Assembly (NCBI RefSeq): GCF_000499205.1
Contig: NZ_AWUK01000004.1
Coordinates: 372,001-436,000, forward strand
Source: Paenibacillus sp. MAEPY2
GTDB taxonomy: Bacteria; Bacillota; Bacilli; Paenibacillales; Paenibacillaceae
DNA length: 64,000 bases
Direction: 5' to 3'
The notes beneath the pieces are model-generated. The model saw nothing but the letters and a program-made list of their open reading frames with translations. It was not told the DNA's origin and searched no databases. How positions within the stretch are numbered: position 1 is the first letter of the stretch; each line of letters starts with the position of its first letter. Positions 16,860-26,542 of the stretch are shown here, one piece after another. The translations under genes were made by a program, and so were the position numbers.

Positions 16860-16926
16860 ATTTTGGGATAGTTGAAAAACCCAATAAATTGATGGATTAA
16901 TTAAAGATCGTGCATTCATCCCATAG

Positions 16927-16953
16927 CAAAAAACACACCCGCCCGGGGTGTGT
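16927..16953 (-). terminator. Terminator of the YesM/YesN-type operon
   Basis: On the minus strand an 8-bp stem (ACACACCC / GGGTGTGT) with a GC-rich loop is followed by seven consecutive T residues. It lies 26 bases beyond the response-regulator stop. Confidence 0.85.
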
Positions 16954-16978
16954 CTTCATTCAGCCGGCAAAACCCGGC

Positions 16979-18538
16979 TTATTTTTTCATGTAGATGGAG
17001 CGCAGCTCTGTTGGAGAAACACCCGCATATTTCTTGAATTGTCTGTAAAAATAAGTGGAGTCCCAGTAGCCTACCTCGCCCGCGATTTCGGCTGTCTTTT
17101 TGTCCGAATATAACAGCAAATGAGTGGCGCGCTCAATTCGGTACTGGTTCACATAATCGGAAAAGGTGGTGCCGACCTCTTGCTGAAATAATTGGCCGAG
17201 GTAGTTCGGATGGAGCTCCAGCCGCTGACTGAGCGTCTTTAGTGAAAGCTCATCCTGATAGTGATTCTTCACTACCTCCAAGACAGCCATGATATGCGGG
17301 CTGTACGTTTTCTCGGCGGTATGATATGTATTCAGCGTACGATGAACGGTTTTTCTCACCAATTGTTTCAGTTTGCTGAGCGTATGAATTCTGGACAATG
17401 GTCCGAAGATTTCCCCATAGTCAGGTGTTTTCTCCAATTCCTTGGCAGCCAGCATCAGCTGGATGGCAGAATTAAAGAACGGTGTTCTCGGGAAGCAGCG
17501 TTCCTTACCCTCAACCATGAAGAATTCGTCGATGAACCGATCCACCTCTGTACTTTCCCCATCCCGCAGCAGCTTGTGGAACTGCTCCATCGCTGGCCCA
17601 GGCTTCTCCTGATGCGGATTGGCATCTTCTTCGCTCTCCACTCGCATGATGAAGGTATCACCATCCATAAACAAATGATTCTGAAGCCACAGCTTTACGG
17701 ATTTGCAGCTCTTCGGAAAACCCAGATAGGTCGACTCCGATTGGCCGATGATCCCCCATGCACGTGCACCTGTGTCCTCGGCGACCGCTTGCTTCATCCT
17801 GCTGAGTGCCTGAAGCCGCCATTCATCACAAACTTCCGTACGGGCTGAAACGAACAGCACCATGATATCTCCTTCCTGATCGGGAAAGCAGATTACCCCA
17901 CAGCCATCCGGAAGGCCTTGATTTCCGAGCAGCTCGCACTTCTCAGCGATTCCCGCAAGGTGTATCTGCGGATCATTCCCTTTGTCATCCCCTACAATCC
18001 GCAGAGCGGCTGCACAATAACTGGACTTGTTCATGGGAATCTCCAGCAGCTGTGCACGCTCCCGAAATTCTTTGGCGTCAATGGTCTCGTTCGCCCACCG
18101 CTGCAAAATATTGTTGCGCAGAATCCTCCAGCTCTGATCCATCTGAATCTGGCGGATTTCCTCCTGCTCCCAGTCGCGCTGCATGTGCTTGATGGTTGCT
18201 TCCAATTCGTCCATATTGACTGGCTTGAGCAGGTAGTTCTCTACCCCCAGCGAGATGCCTTCCCGCACATATTTGAATTCTTCGTAGCCGCTCAAAATAA
18301 TGAATTTGGTATACGGATTGCGCTCTTTGATCTCCCGGATCAGCTCAAGTCCGGTCATTTGCGGCATCATGATATCCGTAATAATCAGATCGACATGGCC
18401 CTCGTCCATCATTGCTAGCGCTTCCAACCCATTGCAAGCCGTACCCGCAATCTGCATATTATTCTGATCCCAATCAATGATGGCTTGCATTCCTTTTACA
18501 ATGAGCGGCTCATCATCGACCAACATTACACTTCTCAT
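16979..18538 (-). CDS. YesN-type response regulator (REC + AraC DNA-binding domain)
   Basis: This 519-residue regulator has a receiver domain (1-~120; acidic pair Asp-Asp-Glu, phospho-acceptor Asp in Ile-Ile-Thr-Asp-Ile-Met-Met-Pro, Lys in Leu-Leu-Lys-Pro-Val). A long linker follows, then a C-terminal AraC pair of helix-turn-helices (~415-515, Asn-Tyr-Leu-Gly-Gln-Leu-Phe and Tyr-Phe-Tyr-Arg-Gln-Phe-Lys-Lys-Tyr). Its ATG overlaps the kinase stop (ATGA), giving translational coupling. In this family the pair senses a sugar outside the cell and activates the adjacent transporter; the target here should be the permease-lipoprotein-GH85 operon and the alpha-mannosidase gene. Confidence 0.92.
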   Translation of the reverse strand: MRSVMLVDDEPLIVKGMQAIIDWDQNNMQIAGTACNGLEALAMMDEGHVDLIITDIMMPQMTGLELIREIKERNPYTKFIILSGYEEFKYVREGISLGVENYLLKPVNMDELEATIKHMQRDWEQEEIRQIQMDQSWRILRNNILQRWANETIDAKEFRERAQLLEIPMNKSSYCAAALRIVGDDKGNDPQIHLAGIAEKCELLGNQGLPDGCGVICFPDQEGDIMVLFVSARTEVCDEWRLQALSRMKQAVAEDTGARAWGIIGQSESTYLGFPKSCKSVKLWLQNHLFMDGDTFIMRVESEEDANPHQEKPGPAMEQFHKLLRDGESTEVDRFIDEFFMVEGKERCFPRTPFFNSAIQLMLAAKELEKTPDYGEIFGPLSRIHTLSKLKQLVRKTVHRTLNTYHTAEKTYSPHIMAVLEVVKNHYQDELSLKTLSQRLELHPNYLGQLFQQEVGTTFSDYVNQYRIERATHLLLYSDKKTAEIAGEVGYWDSTYFYRQFKKYAGVSPTELRSIYMKK

Positions 18539-20367
18539 CCCGCTTCCTCCCTTGTGACTGGAATACTGATCGTCACCTCACATCCTTCGCCCTCCACACT
18601 GTTCAGGTGAAGACCATAATCACTGCCATAATTCAGACGTATGCGGTCGTGGACATTCTTAAGACCCAAAGATTGATCGGATGTCCCAGAAGTTTCATCG
18701 CCCGTGTGCAGCGCGTCTTGCAGTTCAAGCAACCTTTCCGCAGAGATCCCCTTTCCGTTATCCTTTACACGAATACGGATCACACCATCTGCTTCTGCGG
18801 CGGTGATGGTAATCCGGTTATCATCATCATTCGTACGAAAACCATGCACAATGTAATTTTCAATGACTGGCTGGATTAACAACTTGACGATCATGCTCCC
18901 CGCCGCTGCATTTTCAATATGAGTCTCCACCTCCAACTTGTCCTCATACCTGTACTGAACCAAAGCCAGGTACATGCCGCATAGCTCGATTTCCTCCGCC
19001 AAGGTTACATGTGTCTGCTTTTTGATCAAATGACGGAACATCGTAGCAAGAATATAAATCATCTGTCCAACATCCCTGGCTCCCATGCTGATGGCTTTCA
19101 TGCGGATGCTTTCCAACGTGTTGTACAGAAAATGGGGATTGATCTGGGCTTGCAAAGCCACGAGCTGCGCATTCTTTTGCTTGATCTCCGACACATATAC
19201 CGTCTCTATGTAAGACTCCAGCCGATCACACATATGGTTAAATCTCTGCGAAATCTGCTGTAATTCATCTTCACCCTCCATCTCGATCCGCTTACTCAGA
19301 TCCCCCTCCTGCCAGCGCCGCATGTAAAGGACGAGCCTGTGAATTTTTTTGGAATATCGGCGGATGATGGTGAACGTTACCGCAAAACTAACAATGATGC
19401 ACAGGATAACAATCCCGATAAGACTGAGACGAATCGCTTGAAGGCTCTGTTTAATGTGCGACTCCGGAATAATAGCAGCCACGACCATTCCTGTATTCCC
19501 GATATTCAGCAGCTGCACCTTTGAGCGTTCCTCCAGATTCACCCAATCCTCCGGTAAATTCATCTGCCCCCAATAAGGGTAGACGGTGTTATCATACTTG
19601 CCCTGCGAATCGAAAATCACCTGACCTTCCCCGGTCATCAGCATGATCCTGTTGTCTTTGCCGTCGAGCCTGTCTCGCAGCAGCCCTTTGATCCGATCTG
19701 TATTCAGTTCAAACATAATTGCACCATACTGCTTCAATGTCACGGAGTCCTTGAGCACATTGGCGTAGCTGTATGGGGTAGGGACATCATCCATTTTCCC
19801 TTCGAAAAGCGGTTCACTGCCCATGTACTGCCACGGTGCACTTCGCAGCCGCTGGAACCAGTCCTTATGCCCTGCTGACAGCTTGGGTTGATAATAAAAG
19901 TGCTGGGTCTCCCGATTGAGAACATAGAAGAAATCCTGATCCGTGCTGTATAACACGACATTTGCAATCGAGGCTTCATCCTTTAGCAGCAGGCGCAATT
20001 GATAATCAAAGTTCCCGCGCTCCGTACGGTAGCTGTAAGCATATTGATTCAAGCGCCAATTGAGAAAATCCTCATATTCATGAGTCAGAAAATACTTCAA
20101 ATCGTCACCGATCATGGCGTCGGTATAAATCTGCTGCACGGCGTTATACAGTCGTTCGTACTGCTGATTCAGATTGATACTGACAATATCCAGTTCCTGC
20201 AGACTGGCATCCATCTGTTCCTGTACGACCCGCTGCTCATAGTAGCGGTAGGCCAGCACGGAGACACTGATGAATAACAGAACCATGACCATGGAATAAA
20301 ACAACAGAATTTTGTTGAACATTTTTTTCTTCAGGTAATTTCTATACATGGTTCGTATCCTGGACAT
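18535..20367 (-). CDS. YesM-type sensor histidine kinase
   Basis: This is a 610-residue membrane sensor kinase. A transmembrane helix near residues 20-40 and a second near ~300-325 flank a large extracellular dCACHE-like sensing domain. A HAMP segment (Trp-Gln-Glu-Gly-Asp-Leu-Ser) and the His_kinase domain follow, with phospho-accepting His in Gln-Ile-Asn-Pro-His-Phe-Leu-Tyr-Asn-Thr, then the ATPase N and G boxes (Pro-Val-Ile-Glu-Asn-Tyr, Asp-Asn-Gly-Lys-Gly). Met-1 at 20367 lacks a well-spaced ribosome site; the ATG at 20349 is an alternative. It is co-transcribed with the response regulator and divergent from GH38, so it probably senses N-glycan fragments. Confidence 0.92.
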   Translation of the reverse strand: MSRIRTMYRNYLKKKMFNKILLFYSMVMVLLFISVSVLAYRYYEQRVVQEQMDASLQELDIVSINLNQQYERLYNAVQQIYTDAMIGDDLKYFLTHEYEDFLNWRLNQYAYSYRTERGNFDYQLRLLLKDEASIANVVLYSTDQDFFYVLNRETQHFYYQPKLSAGHKDWFQRLRSAPWQYMGSEPLFEGKMDDVPTPYSYANVLKDSVTLKQYGAIMFELNTDRIKGLLRDRLDGKDNRIMLMTGEGQVIFDSQGKYDNTVYPYWGQMNLPEDWVNLEERSKVQLLNIGNTGMVVAAIIPESHIKQSLQAIRLSLIGIVILCIIVSFAVTFTIIRRYSKKIHRLVLYMRRWQEGDLSKRIEMEGEDELQQISQRFNHMCDRLESYIETVYVSEIKQKNAQLVALQAQINPHFLYNTLESIRMKAISMGARDVGQMIYILATMFRHLIKKQTHVTLAEEIELCGMYLALVQYRYEDKLEVETHIENAAAGSMIVKLLIQPVIENYIVHGFRTNDDDNRITITAAEADGVIRIRVKDNGKGISAERLLELQDALHTGDETSGTSDQSLGLKNVHDRIRLNYGSDYGLHLNSVEGEGCEVTISIPVTREEAG

Positions 20368-20405
20368 TCGTGCCTGAACGCCTCCTCCAGACCCATTTCC
20401 AACTC

Positions 20406-20435
20406 AGTGTATCACCGTTTGGTTAAATTCGACAA
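20406..20435 (-). promoter_or_regulatory. Probable promoter of the yesMN-type operon
   Basis: On the minus strand TTGTCG (20435-20430) and TACACT (20411-20406) are separated by 18 bases, 39 bases before the first kinase start candidate. Confidence 0.5.
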
Positions 20436-20469
20436 TGACCTGCTCCAGTTATGTAATCCATATTTTGGT

Positions 20470-20498
20470 TTGTCAAAAGCGAATGGAAGCGCTATAAT
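20470..20498 (+). promoter_or_regulatory. Promoter of the alpha-mannosidase gene with cre-like operator
   Basis: TTGTCA (20470-20475) and a perfect TATAAT (20493-20498) have a 17-base spacer. A cre-like 14-mer, TGGAAGCGCTATAA (20484-20497, 12 of 14 consensus positions), overlaps the -10 box, so CcpA or a LacI-family repressor binding there would block initiation. The start codon is about 100 bases downstream. Confidence 0.65.
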
Positions 20499-20596
20499 GG
20501 GCGCATTCCCCTATGAATATATGTAATACATACTCGCTTTGGATGCTCTCTAACTATGAATCACTCCCCGATAAAATGTACTGGGGGTTCTTAACG

Positions 20597-23500
20597 ATGT
20601 TTCTTACTGAAAACAAACTTCAAGCACGTATCAATGAATTATCCGAGCTCCGTTACCGGGATCGTTTACCTTTACATGCTTTTCTTGCCTGCGAAGACCG
20701 CAGAGAAGAGATTAACCCTGCCCTGCCGGGGGACGATAGTGATTGGAAGCCTATGCATACAGGAGAGAACTGGACTGGTCGAGATCTCTATTTGTGGCTG
20801 AGAACAAAAGCCGCGTTCCCTTCCTCTTGGGAGGATAAACGAATTGTCGGCCTGTTTGATTTTGGCGATACCGGCGGTGGTAACAATTCCGGCTTTGAGT
20901 CGCTGTTCTACTGGGATGGCAAGCCTTATCAAGGCGTGGATTCCAACCACAAGGAAGTGTTCTTTCCAGCCTCTGCGGCAGGCAGCACCAGTGAGTTGGT
21001 CTTCCGCTTATGGTCTGGTCTGGAAGGTGGCGGTCAGCCCCGCAATCAGACACATACGTTCAGGCAGGCAGAACTGTGCTGGCTGGATGAAGCTGTGGAT
21101 GATCTTGTATTTACAGGGTCAGCGATTCTGGAAACGGTCCGAATTCTGGATGCCCATACACCGGAACGTACGAAGCTGCTTCATGCGCTCCAGCAATCCT
21201 TCCGCCTCATTGACTGGTCGCAGCCTAAGTCCGATGTCTTCTATGCATCTGTCCATGACGCAAGGGATGACCTGAGTGCACGACTGAGTACGATGGACAA
21301 AGCTTCTGATGTGACTGTCACCTGTATCGGCCATACTCATATTGACGTTGCCTGGTTGTGGCGGTTGAAGCATACGCGTGAGAAATGCGCTCGTTCCTTC
21401 TCCACCGTTATGCGCCTGATGGAGATGTTCCCGGAGTACGTGTTCCTCCAAACCCAGCCTCAGTTGTACGAATATGTGAAAGAGGACTATCCGGAGCTGT
21501 ACGAATCCATCAAGGAACGTGTCGCTGAAGGGCGCTGGGAAGCAGGCGGAGGCATGTGGCTGGAGGCAGACTGCAACCTGACCTCTGGCGAGTCTTTGGT
21601 TCGGCAGTTACTGATCGGCACTCGTTTTCTAAAAGAAGAGTTCGGGACAGAATGCCGATATCTATGGTTGCCGGATGTGTTCGGCTACAGCTGGTCCTTG
21701 CCGCAAATTCTGAAAAAATCCGGCATTCATACGTTCATGACGACCAAAATCAGCTGGAACCAATACAACCGCATGCCATTCGATACATTCCACTGGCGAG
21801 GAATTGACGGCTCAGAGGTGCTGACCCACTTCATTACTACACCCGAGCCTTGGTCCGAGCCGGGGTCATGGTTCTATACCTATAACGGAAAAATCATTCC
21901 GAAGACGGTCAAGGGCATCTGGGATGCCTACCGCGATAAGGAGATGAACCAGGATCTGCTGCTGTCATACGGATACGGAGACGGCGGAGGCGGAGTTAAC
22001 CGCGAAATGCTGGAGATGAGACGGCGACTGGATCAACTGCCCGGATTGCCCAAGGTCAAGACCGGACGCGCAGATGATTATTTTGAAAAGCTGCAGGAGA
22101 CGGTGGAGAAAACCGATTCGTACATCCATACATGGGATGGCGAGCTGTATCTGGAATATCACCGCGGAACGTATACCAGCCAGGCGTACAACAAACGGAT
22201 GAACCGCAAGCTTGAGCTGGCTTACCGTGAAGCGGAATGGCTGAATGCATTGCAAAGTATTGTGCACAATGACTGGAATCTGTATCAAGCGAAGTCCTTG
22301 ACCGAGGGATGGAAAATCATTTTGCGCAACCAGTTCCATGACATCATTCCCGGTTCCTCCATCACGGAGGTGTATGAGGACAGCAGAATTGAATATGCAG
22401 AAGCCGAACAGATTGGCCGTCACGTGGACACGCAGGCTCGGACCGCTATCGCTGGCAGCGGAGAATCTCCACATACGTATACCATTTGGAACTCCTCCCC
22501 ATGGGTCGTTACAGAAATCGTGAGCATTCCTGCGGCATCAGGCGAATTGGCAACGGGGACCTGGCTGAGCGATTCCGGCGTAATCCTGAACGCTCAATAC
22601 CAGGATGGAGATTGGTCCGTTGAGGTGAAGGATATCCCTTCGCTGGGGTATACCACAATTCACTTCCAGAGCAGTACGGTAAACGAGAGACTTGTGCATT
22701 CTTCATTCACCCATACAACGAATGGAATCGAGACACCGTTCTATCAGCTCGAGTGGAACGAGGATGGACAGTTGACCCGCCTTTACGATAAAGAGTCACA
22801 ACGTGAGGTGCTTGCCAAAGGGGCAAGAGGCAATGTGCTTCAGGTATTCGAGGATAAACCGCTGGCCCATGAGGCCTGGGATATTGATATCTTCTATCAG
22901 GAAGATATGCGAGAGATTACGAAATGCACCAGCATTGAAGTCATAGAGACCGGGTCGCTTCAGGCCGTGATCCGTTTCGCTTGGGAATACCTTGGCTCTA
23001 CCATTACGCAGAACATGACTTTATATGCCGGGCATCGCCGGATTGATTATGACACTGAGGTGGATTGGCATGAACAGCAGCAACTGCTGAAGGTTGCCTT
23101 CCCTGTCGGTGTCCGCTCTACCGAAGCTACCTATGACATTCAGTTCGGCAACGTTAAACGGCCAACGCACTGGAACACAAGCTGGGACTGGGCACGTTTC
23201 GAATCCGTTGGCCATCAATGGGCCGATCTGTCCGACAGAGGTTATGGCGTCAGCTTGCTGAATGATTCCAAATACGGTTATGACATTAAAGATAACGTGA
23301 TGCGGTTAACCCTGATCAAGAGCGCGACGCATCCTGATCCACATGCCGATCAAGGGTTCCACCACTTCACCTATGCTCTTCTTCCGCACCAAGGGGATTG
23401 GCTGGTGGGTGGAACCGTGCAGCAGGCCTGGCTTCTGAATGCTCCACTTCGATATACACAGGGCCAATCAGAGCAGCCAAGTCGCTCAATGTTCACCTTG

Positions 23501-23746
23501 TCCGGCAGCACAGCCATGATCTCGGCGGTCAAGAAGGCCGAGGATTCCAATTGTGTCATCGTACGCGTTCATGATTATTCCGGCAGCATGAATACGCATG
23601 AACTGACAAGCGATCTACGGATTCAAGCGTGGAGAGAATGCAATCTTATGGAAGTACCGGAGGGCGAACTCCTGTATGATACACCGATAACTTTTGCTCT
23701 TGAACCTTATGAAATCAAGACGTTTGAGATTGATCTGAGAGTATAG
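20597..23746 (+). CDS. Cytoplasmic GH38 alpha-mannosidase
   Basis: This enzyme removes alpha-linked mannose from imported glycans. From the ATG at 20597 (GGGGG 9 bases upstream) it has 1049 residues; an earlier ATG at 20513 has no ribosome site. There is no signal peptide. An N-terminal beta-sandwich precedes the GH38 domain: metal-binding Gly-His-Thr-His-Ile-Asp-Val-Ala-Trp (~244-252), nucleophile Asp in Trp-Leu-Pro-Asp-Val-Phe-Gly-Tyr-Ser (~359), then the helical middle domain with Phe-His-Asp-Ile-Ile-Pro-Gly-Ser-Ser and the C-terminal beta domains. Length and motifs fit the MAN2C1-like cytosolic branch. It is divergent from the sensor kinase and regulated in the same locus as GH85. Confidence 0.93.
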   Translation: MFLTENKLQARINELSELRYRDRLPLHAFLACEDRREEINPALPGDDSDWKPMHTGENWTGRDLYLWLRTKAAFPSSWEDKRIVGLFDFGDTGGGNNSGFESLFYWDGKPYQGVDSNHKEVFFPASAAGSTSELVFRLWSGLEGGGQPRNQTHTFRQAELCWLDEAVDDLVFTGSAILETVRILDAHTPERTKLLHALQQSFRLIDWSQPKSDVFYASVHDARDDLSARLSTMDKASDVTVTCIGHTHIDVAWLWRLKHTREKCARSFSTVMRLMEMFPEYVFLQTQPQLYEYVKEDYPELYESIKERVAEGRWEAGGGMWLEADCNLTSGESLVRQLLIGTRFLKEEFGTECRYLWLPDVFGYSWSLPQILKKSGIHTFMTTKISWNQYNRMPFDTFHWRGIDGSEVLTHFITTPEPWSEPGSWFYTYNGKIIPKTVKGIWDAYRDKEMNQDLLLSYGYGDGGGGVNREMLEMRRRLDQLPGLPKVKTGRADDYFEKLQETVEKTDSYIHTWDGELYLEYHRGTYTSQAYNKRMNRKLELAYREAEWLNALQSIVHNDWNLYQAKSLTEGWKIILRNQFHDIIPGSSITEVYEDSRIEYAEAEQIGRHVDTQARTAIAGSGESPHTYTIWNSSPWVVTEIVSIPAASGELATGTWLSDSGVILNAQYQDGDWSVEVKDIPSLGYTTIHFQSSTVNERLVHSSFTHTTNGIETPFYQLEWNEDGQLTRLYDKESQREVLAKGARGNVLQVFEDKPLAHEAWDIDIFYQEDMREITKCTSIEVIETGSLQAVIRFAWEYLGSTITQNMTLYAGHRRIDYDTEVDWHEQQQLLKVAFPVGVRSTEATYDIQFGNVKRPTHWNTSWDWARFESVGHQWADLSDRGYGVSLLNDSKYGYDIKDNVMRLTLIKSATHPDPHADQGFHHFTYALLPHQGDWLVGGTVQQAWLLNAPLRYTQGQSEQPSRSMFTLSGSTAMISAVKKAEDSNCVIVRVHDYSGSMNTHELTSDLRIQAWRECNLMEVPEGELLYDTPITFALEPYEIKTFEIDLRV

Positions 23747-23774
23747 TCGTATAACTGCAACAGCTTAACGAATG

Positions 23775-23813
23775 AAACCAGCAAGTCCCCGATGATGGGC
23801 GACTTGCTGGTTT
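23775..23813 (+). terminator. Terminator of the alpha-mannosidase gene
   Basis: A 13-bp perfect stem (AAACCAGCAAGTC / GACTTGCTGGTTT) lies 30 bases after the stop; the following T-run is short (TTTCTTC). Confidence 0.75.
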
Positions 23814-23899
23814 CTTCGTGCTGTCGTTATTATGGAGGCTTTATGGATCGCCTTTAAAGCATTCTGAACTGGAAGCAAGTTCGATGTGCCATAATTGAT

Positions 23900-25222
23900 T
23901 TATTTTGCCGTCTCCAATGAATAACGATTGCGTGGAATCTCAAGACACAGATTACCCCGTAGTGTCTCATGCTCATACTCGGTACGGAAAAGCCCGCGCT
24001 CTTGTAAAACAGGCACGACCAGATCCACGAAGTCCGCTAGTCCGTTCGGTACGACTGTGCGGATATTGAAACCATCTGCGGCTTCGCCTTCGAACCACTC
24101 CTGAATCTGATCTGCGATCTGATCCGGTGTACCGATAAAGGATGTGCGAGGCGTCGATGCAAGCAATGCGACTTGGCGGAGGGTCAATCCCTGTTCTCGT
24201 GCCTGCTGCTTGATCTTGTCCGTTGTACTGCGGAAGCTGTTACTGCCCAAATCACCAATCTCCGGGAAGGGCTCATCCAATGGGAATTGGGAGAAGTCAT
24301 AATGATCAAAGTAACGTCCCAAATAATTCAGTGCATGGTCAATATCGACCAGCTCCGCGATCTCCTGATACTTACGCTCGGCCTCTTCCTCCGTTCTGCC
24401 CACGATGGGACCGATGCCAGGGAAAATCAAGATATCTTCTGCCTTACGCCCATAAGCCACCGCTCTTGCCTTCACATCACGATAGAACTCCTTGGCTTCC
24501 TCCAGCGTCTCATGCCCAGTGTACACAGCATCCGCTGATCGGGCTGCCAGATCCTTGCCGGATTCAGAAGAACCTGCCTGGAAAACGACCGGGTGTCCCT
24601 GCTCCGAGCGCGCCACATTAAGTGGCCCCTGAACGGAGAAATGCTCTCCTTTGTGGTTCAGCGTATGTAACTTGGATGGATCGAAGAAAACGCCTTTCTC
24701 TTTATCTCCAATAAACGCGTCATCCTCCCAGGAGTCCCACAGCCCTTTGACCACATTCAGATGTTCTTCTGCAATTTCGTAACGCAGCGCGTGGTTCGGA
24801 TGTTCGCCTTTGCCAAAATTCAGTGCCGAGCCTTCCAGTGGTGAGGTTACTACATTCCATCCGGCTCGTCCTCCACTAATCTGATCCAGAGAGGCAAATT
24901 GTCTTGCCACCGTGAACGGTTCACTATATGAGGTGGACAACGTCGCAACCAGCCCGATGCGTGAGGTTGCCCCCGCGAGAACGGAGAGCAGGGTTAAAGG
25001 CTCAAAACGATTCAGGAAATGCGGATTGGATTTCTCATTAATAAAGAGGCCGTCCGCAATAAAGAGCAGATCGAATTTCCCCTCCTCAGCCTTAAGCGCC
25101 TGCTTCTTGTAGAAATCCAGATTAACACTGGCATTGATCGGAATATCCGGGTGTCGCCAAAAAGAGATGCTATTGCCGACTCCATTCAAGTTTGCTCCCA
25201 ATCTCAATCTTCGTTGTGTCAT
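23900..25222 (-). CDS. LLM-class flavin-dependent monooxygenase (NtaA/SnaA/DszA type)
   Basis: This is a 440-residue FMN-dependent monooxygenase with a luciferase-like TIM barrel. Features of the NtaA/DszA subfamily are the N-terminal Leu-Gly-Ala-Asn-Leu-Asn-Gly with [24 protein letters not shown] and Gly-Phe-Asn-Ile-Arg. Members oxidise chelators, sulfur compounds or xenobiotics with reduced FMN from a partner reductase, which is not encoded here. GGGAGG lies upstream of the start. A minus-strand MFS gene ends 73 bases upstream, so the two may form a substrate uptake/oxidation pair. Confidence 0.9.
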   Translation of the reverse strand: MTQRRLRLGANLNGVGNSISFWRHPDIPINASVNLDFYKKQALKAEEGKFDLLFIADGLFINEKSNPHFLNRFEPLTLLSVLAGATSRIGLVATLSTSYSEPFTVARQFASLDQISGGRAGWNVVTSPLEGSALNFGKGEHPNHALRYEIAEEHLNVVKGLWDSWEDDAFIGDKEKGVFFDPSKLHTLNHKGEHFSVQGPLNVARSEQGHPVVFQAGSSESGKDLAARSADAVYTGHETLEEAKEFYRDVKARAVAYGRKAEDILIFPGIGPIVGRTEEEAERKYQEIAELVDIDHALNYLGRYFDHYDFSQFPLDEPFPEIGDLGSNSFRSTTDKIKQQAREQGLTLRQVALLASTPRTSFIGTPDQIADQIQEWFEGEAADGFNIRTVVPNGLADFVDLVVPVLQERGLFRTEYEHETLRGNLCLEIPRNRYSLETAK

Positions 25223-25294
25223 ATGAATTCCTCCCTATATTGTGGTGATGACCCATTCAGTCCGAGTATCCTTTTTTCGCTGAGAGTCGTTTCA

Positions 25295-26542
25295 TCATTT
25301 CTTTATGCTGTTTCCGCCTGCTTCTGCTGGTGCCATGCCTAATCCCGTTTTATTCGCCTGGTTCCTACCGCTTACTCGGACTATCCAAGCTGCTCCTAGA
25401 AGGACAATGCCTGTTAACAGAAAAACAAAAGGAATCCCCGTCCATCCGCCCAGAAAACCGCCGAATAACGGGCCGAGTACAATACCGAATTGATTCGCGG
25501 TCTGACTCAGACTGACAGCCCTTCCCCGGAAATCACGATCCGCATATTGGATAATTAACGCATTCAAGGCTGGATACACTGCAGCGAAGAACAGGCCATA
25601 GATAAATCGCAGACTTCCAAAATAAATGAGGTTATACGCCGTCAATTGCAGCAAACTGCCAATGCCGCCGCCCAGCAGACCGATAAACAGCGTTTTCTCG
25701 TAGCCAATCTTCCCGCCAATCCGTCCCCAGCGCGGACCCATGATGACCGTTGCTACGCCGATGGCCGAAAAAACGATTCCTGCACTAAGTGTTGCACTAT
25801 TGACGTCGCCGCCAATCTGGACCACATAAAGCGTCAGCACAGGTTCAATAATGAGCACGGAAGTCGAAATGAGTAAAATCAAACCATAGATTCGCATTAA
25901 TCCGGGAGTGGAGGCTGCTTTTTTCAGATCACCCAGAATACTTGTGCGAACCATAGTACGGGGACCGCGGGCTTCTTTTACCCATATCACCATCACAGCC
26001 GAGAGCAGCGTAATGATTCCCGATGCGATAAAGCATCCGCGCAGCCCGATCCAATGGCTTAGTACACCACCCACAAGCGGTCCCAGAATTCCCCCGGCAG
26101 CCGTGGATGTGGAGATGACGCCAAGCGCATAACCTACATGCTTCTCTGGTGTGTTGGTGCCGACCAACGTAATGGAGGCGGGATTGAAGCCGGCCATGAG
26201 TCCCTGAAATATCCGAACAGCAATAAACGTGTAAGGATCATAAACGAAATAATTAGCCAGATGAGCAATGGCGAGACCCACACCCGAACGAATCAGCATC
26301 AGTTTGCTGCCGTATCTGTCAGCCAGCGATCCCCAGAAGGGAGCACATAGTCCACTGATCAGGAAGCTGATTGAGATCGAAATGCCTGACCAGACTTCCA
26401 ACCCGCTCTGAATACCGAGATCATTTTGCAGAAACAGCGGAAAGAACGGAACAGACAAAGTGTAAGACATATGATTAAAAAACAGGCCAAACCACAAAAT
26501 GTACAGATTTCGCTTCCAATGCGGCATCTTGGCATTCTCCAT
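25295..26542 (-). CDS. MFS transporter
   Basis: This is a 12-helix major facilitator superfamily permease, 415 residues. The loop 2-3 motif A reads Gly-Ser-Leu-Ala-Asp-Arg-Tyr-Gly-Ser-Lys, and a related Gly-Arg-Ile-Gly-Gly-Lys-Ile-Gly-Tyr-Glu lies between helices 8 and 9. A Gly-Pro-Leu-Val-Gly-Gly stretch in helix 5 resembles the antiporter motif C of drug exporters. The substrate is unknown. The gene is upstream of, and in the same direction as, the flavin monooxygenase. Its ribosome site (AGGA) is weak. Confidence 0.88.
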   Translation of the reverse strand: MENAKMPHWKRNLYILWFGLFFNHMSYTLSVPFFPLFLQNDLGIQSGLEVWSGISISISFLISGLCAPFWGSLADRYGSKLMLIRSGVGLAIAHLANYFVYDPYTFIAVRIFQGLMAGFNPASITLVGTNTPEKHVGYALGVISTSTAAGGILGPLVGGVLSHWIGLRGCFIASGIITLLSAVMVIWVKEARGPRTMVRTSILGDLKKAASTPGLMRIYGLILLISTSVLIIEPVLTLYVVQIGGDVNSATLSAGIVFSAIGVATVIMGPRWGRIGGKIGYEKTLFIGLLGGGIGSLLQLTAYNLIYFGSLRFIYGLFFAAVYPALNALIIQYADRDFRGRAVSLSQTANQFGIVLGPLFGGFLGGWTGIPFVFLLTGIVLLGAAWIVRVSGRNQANKTGLGMAPAEAGGNSIKK

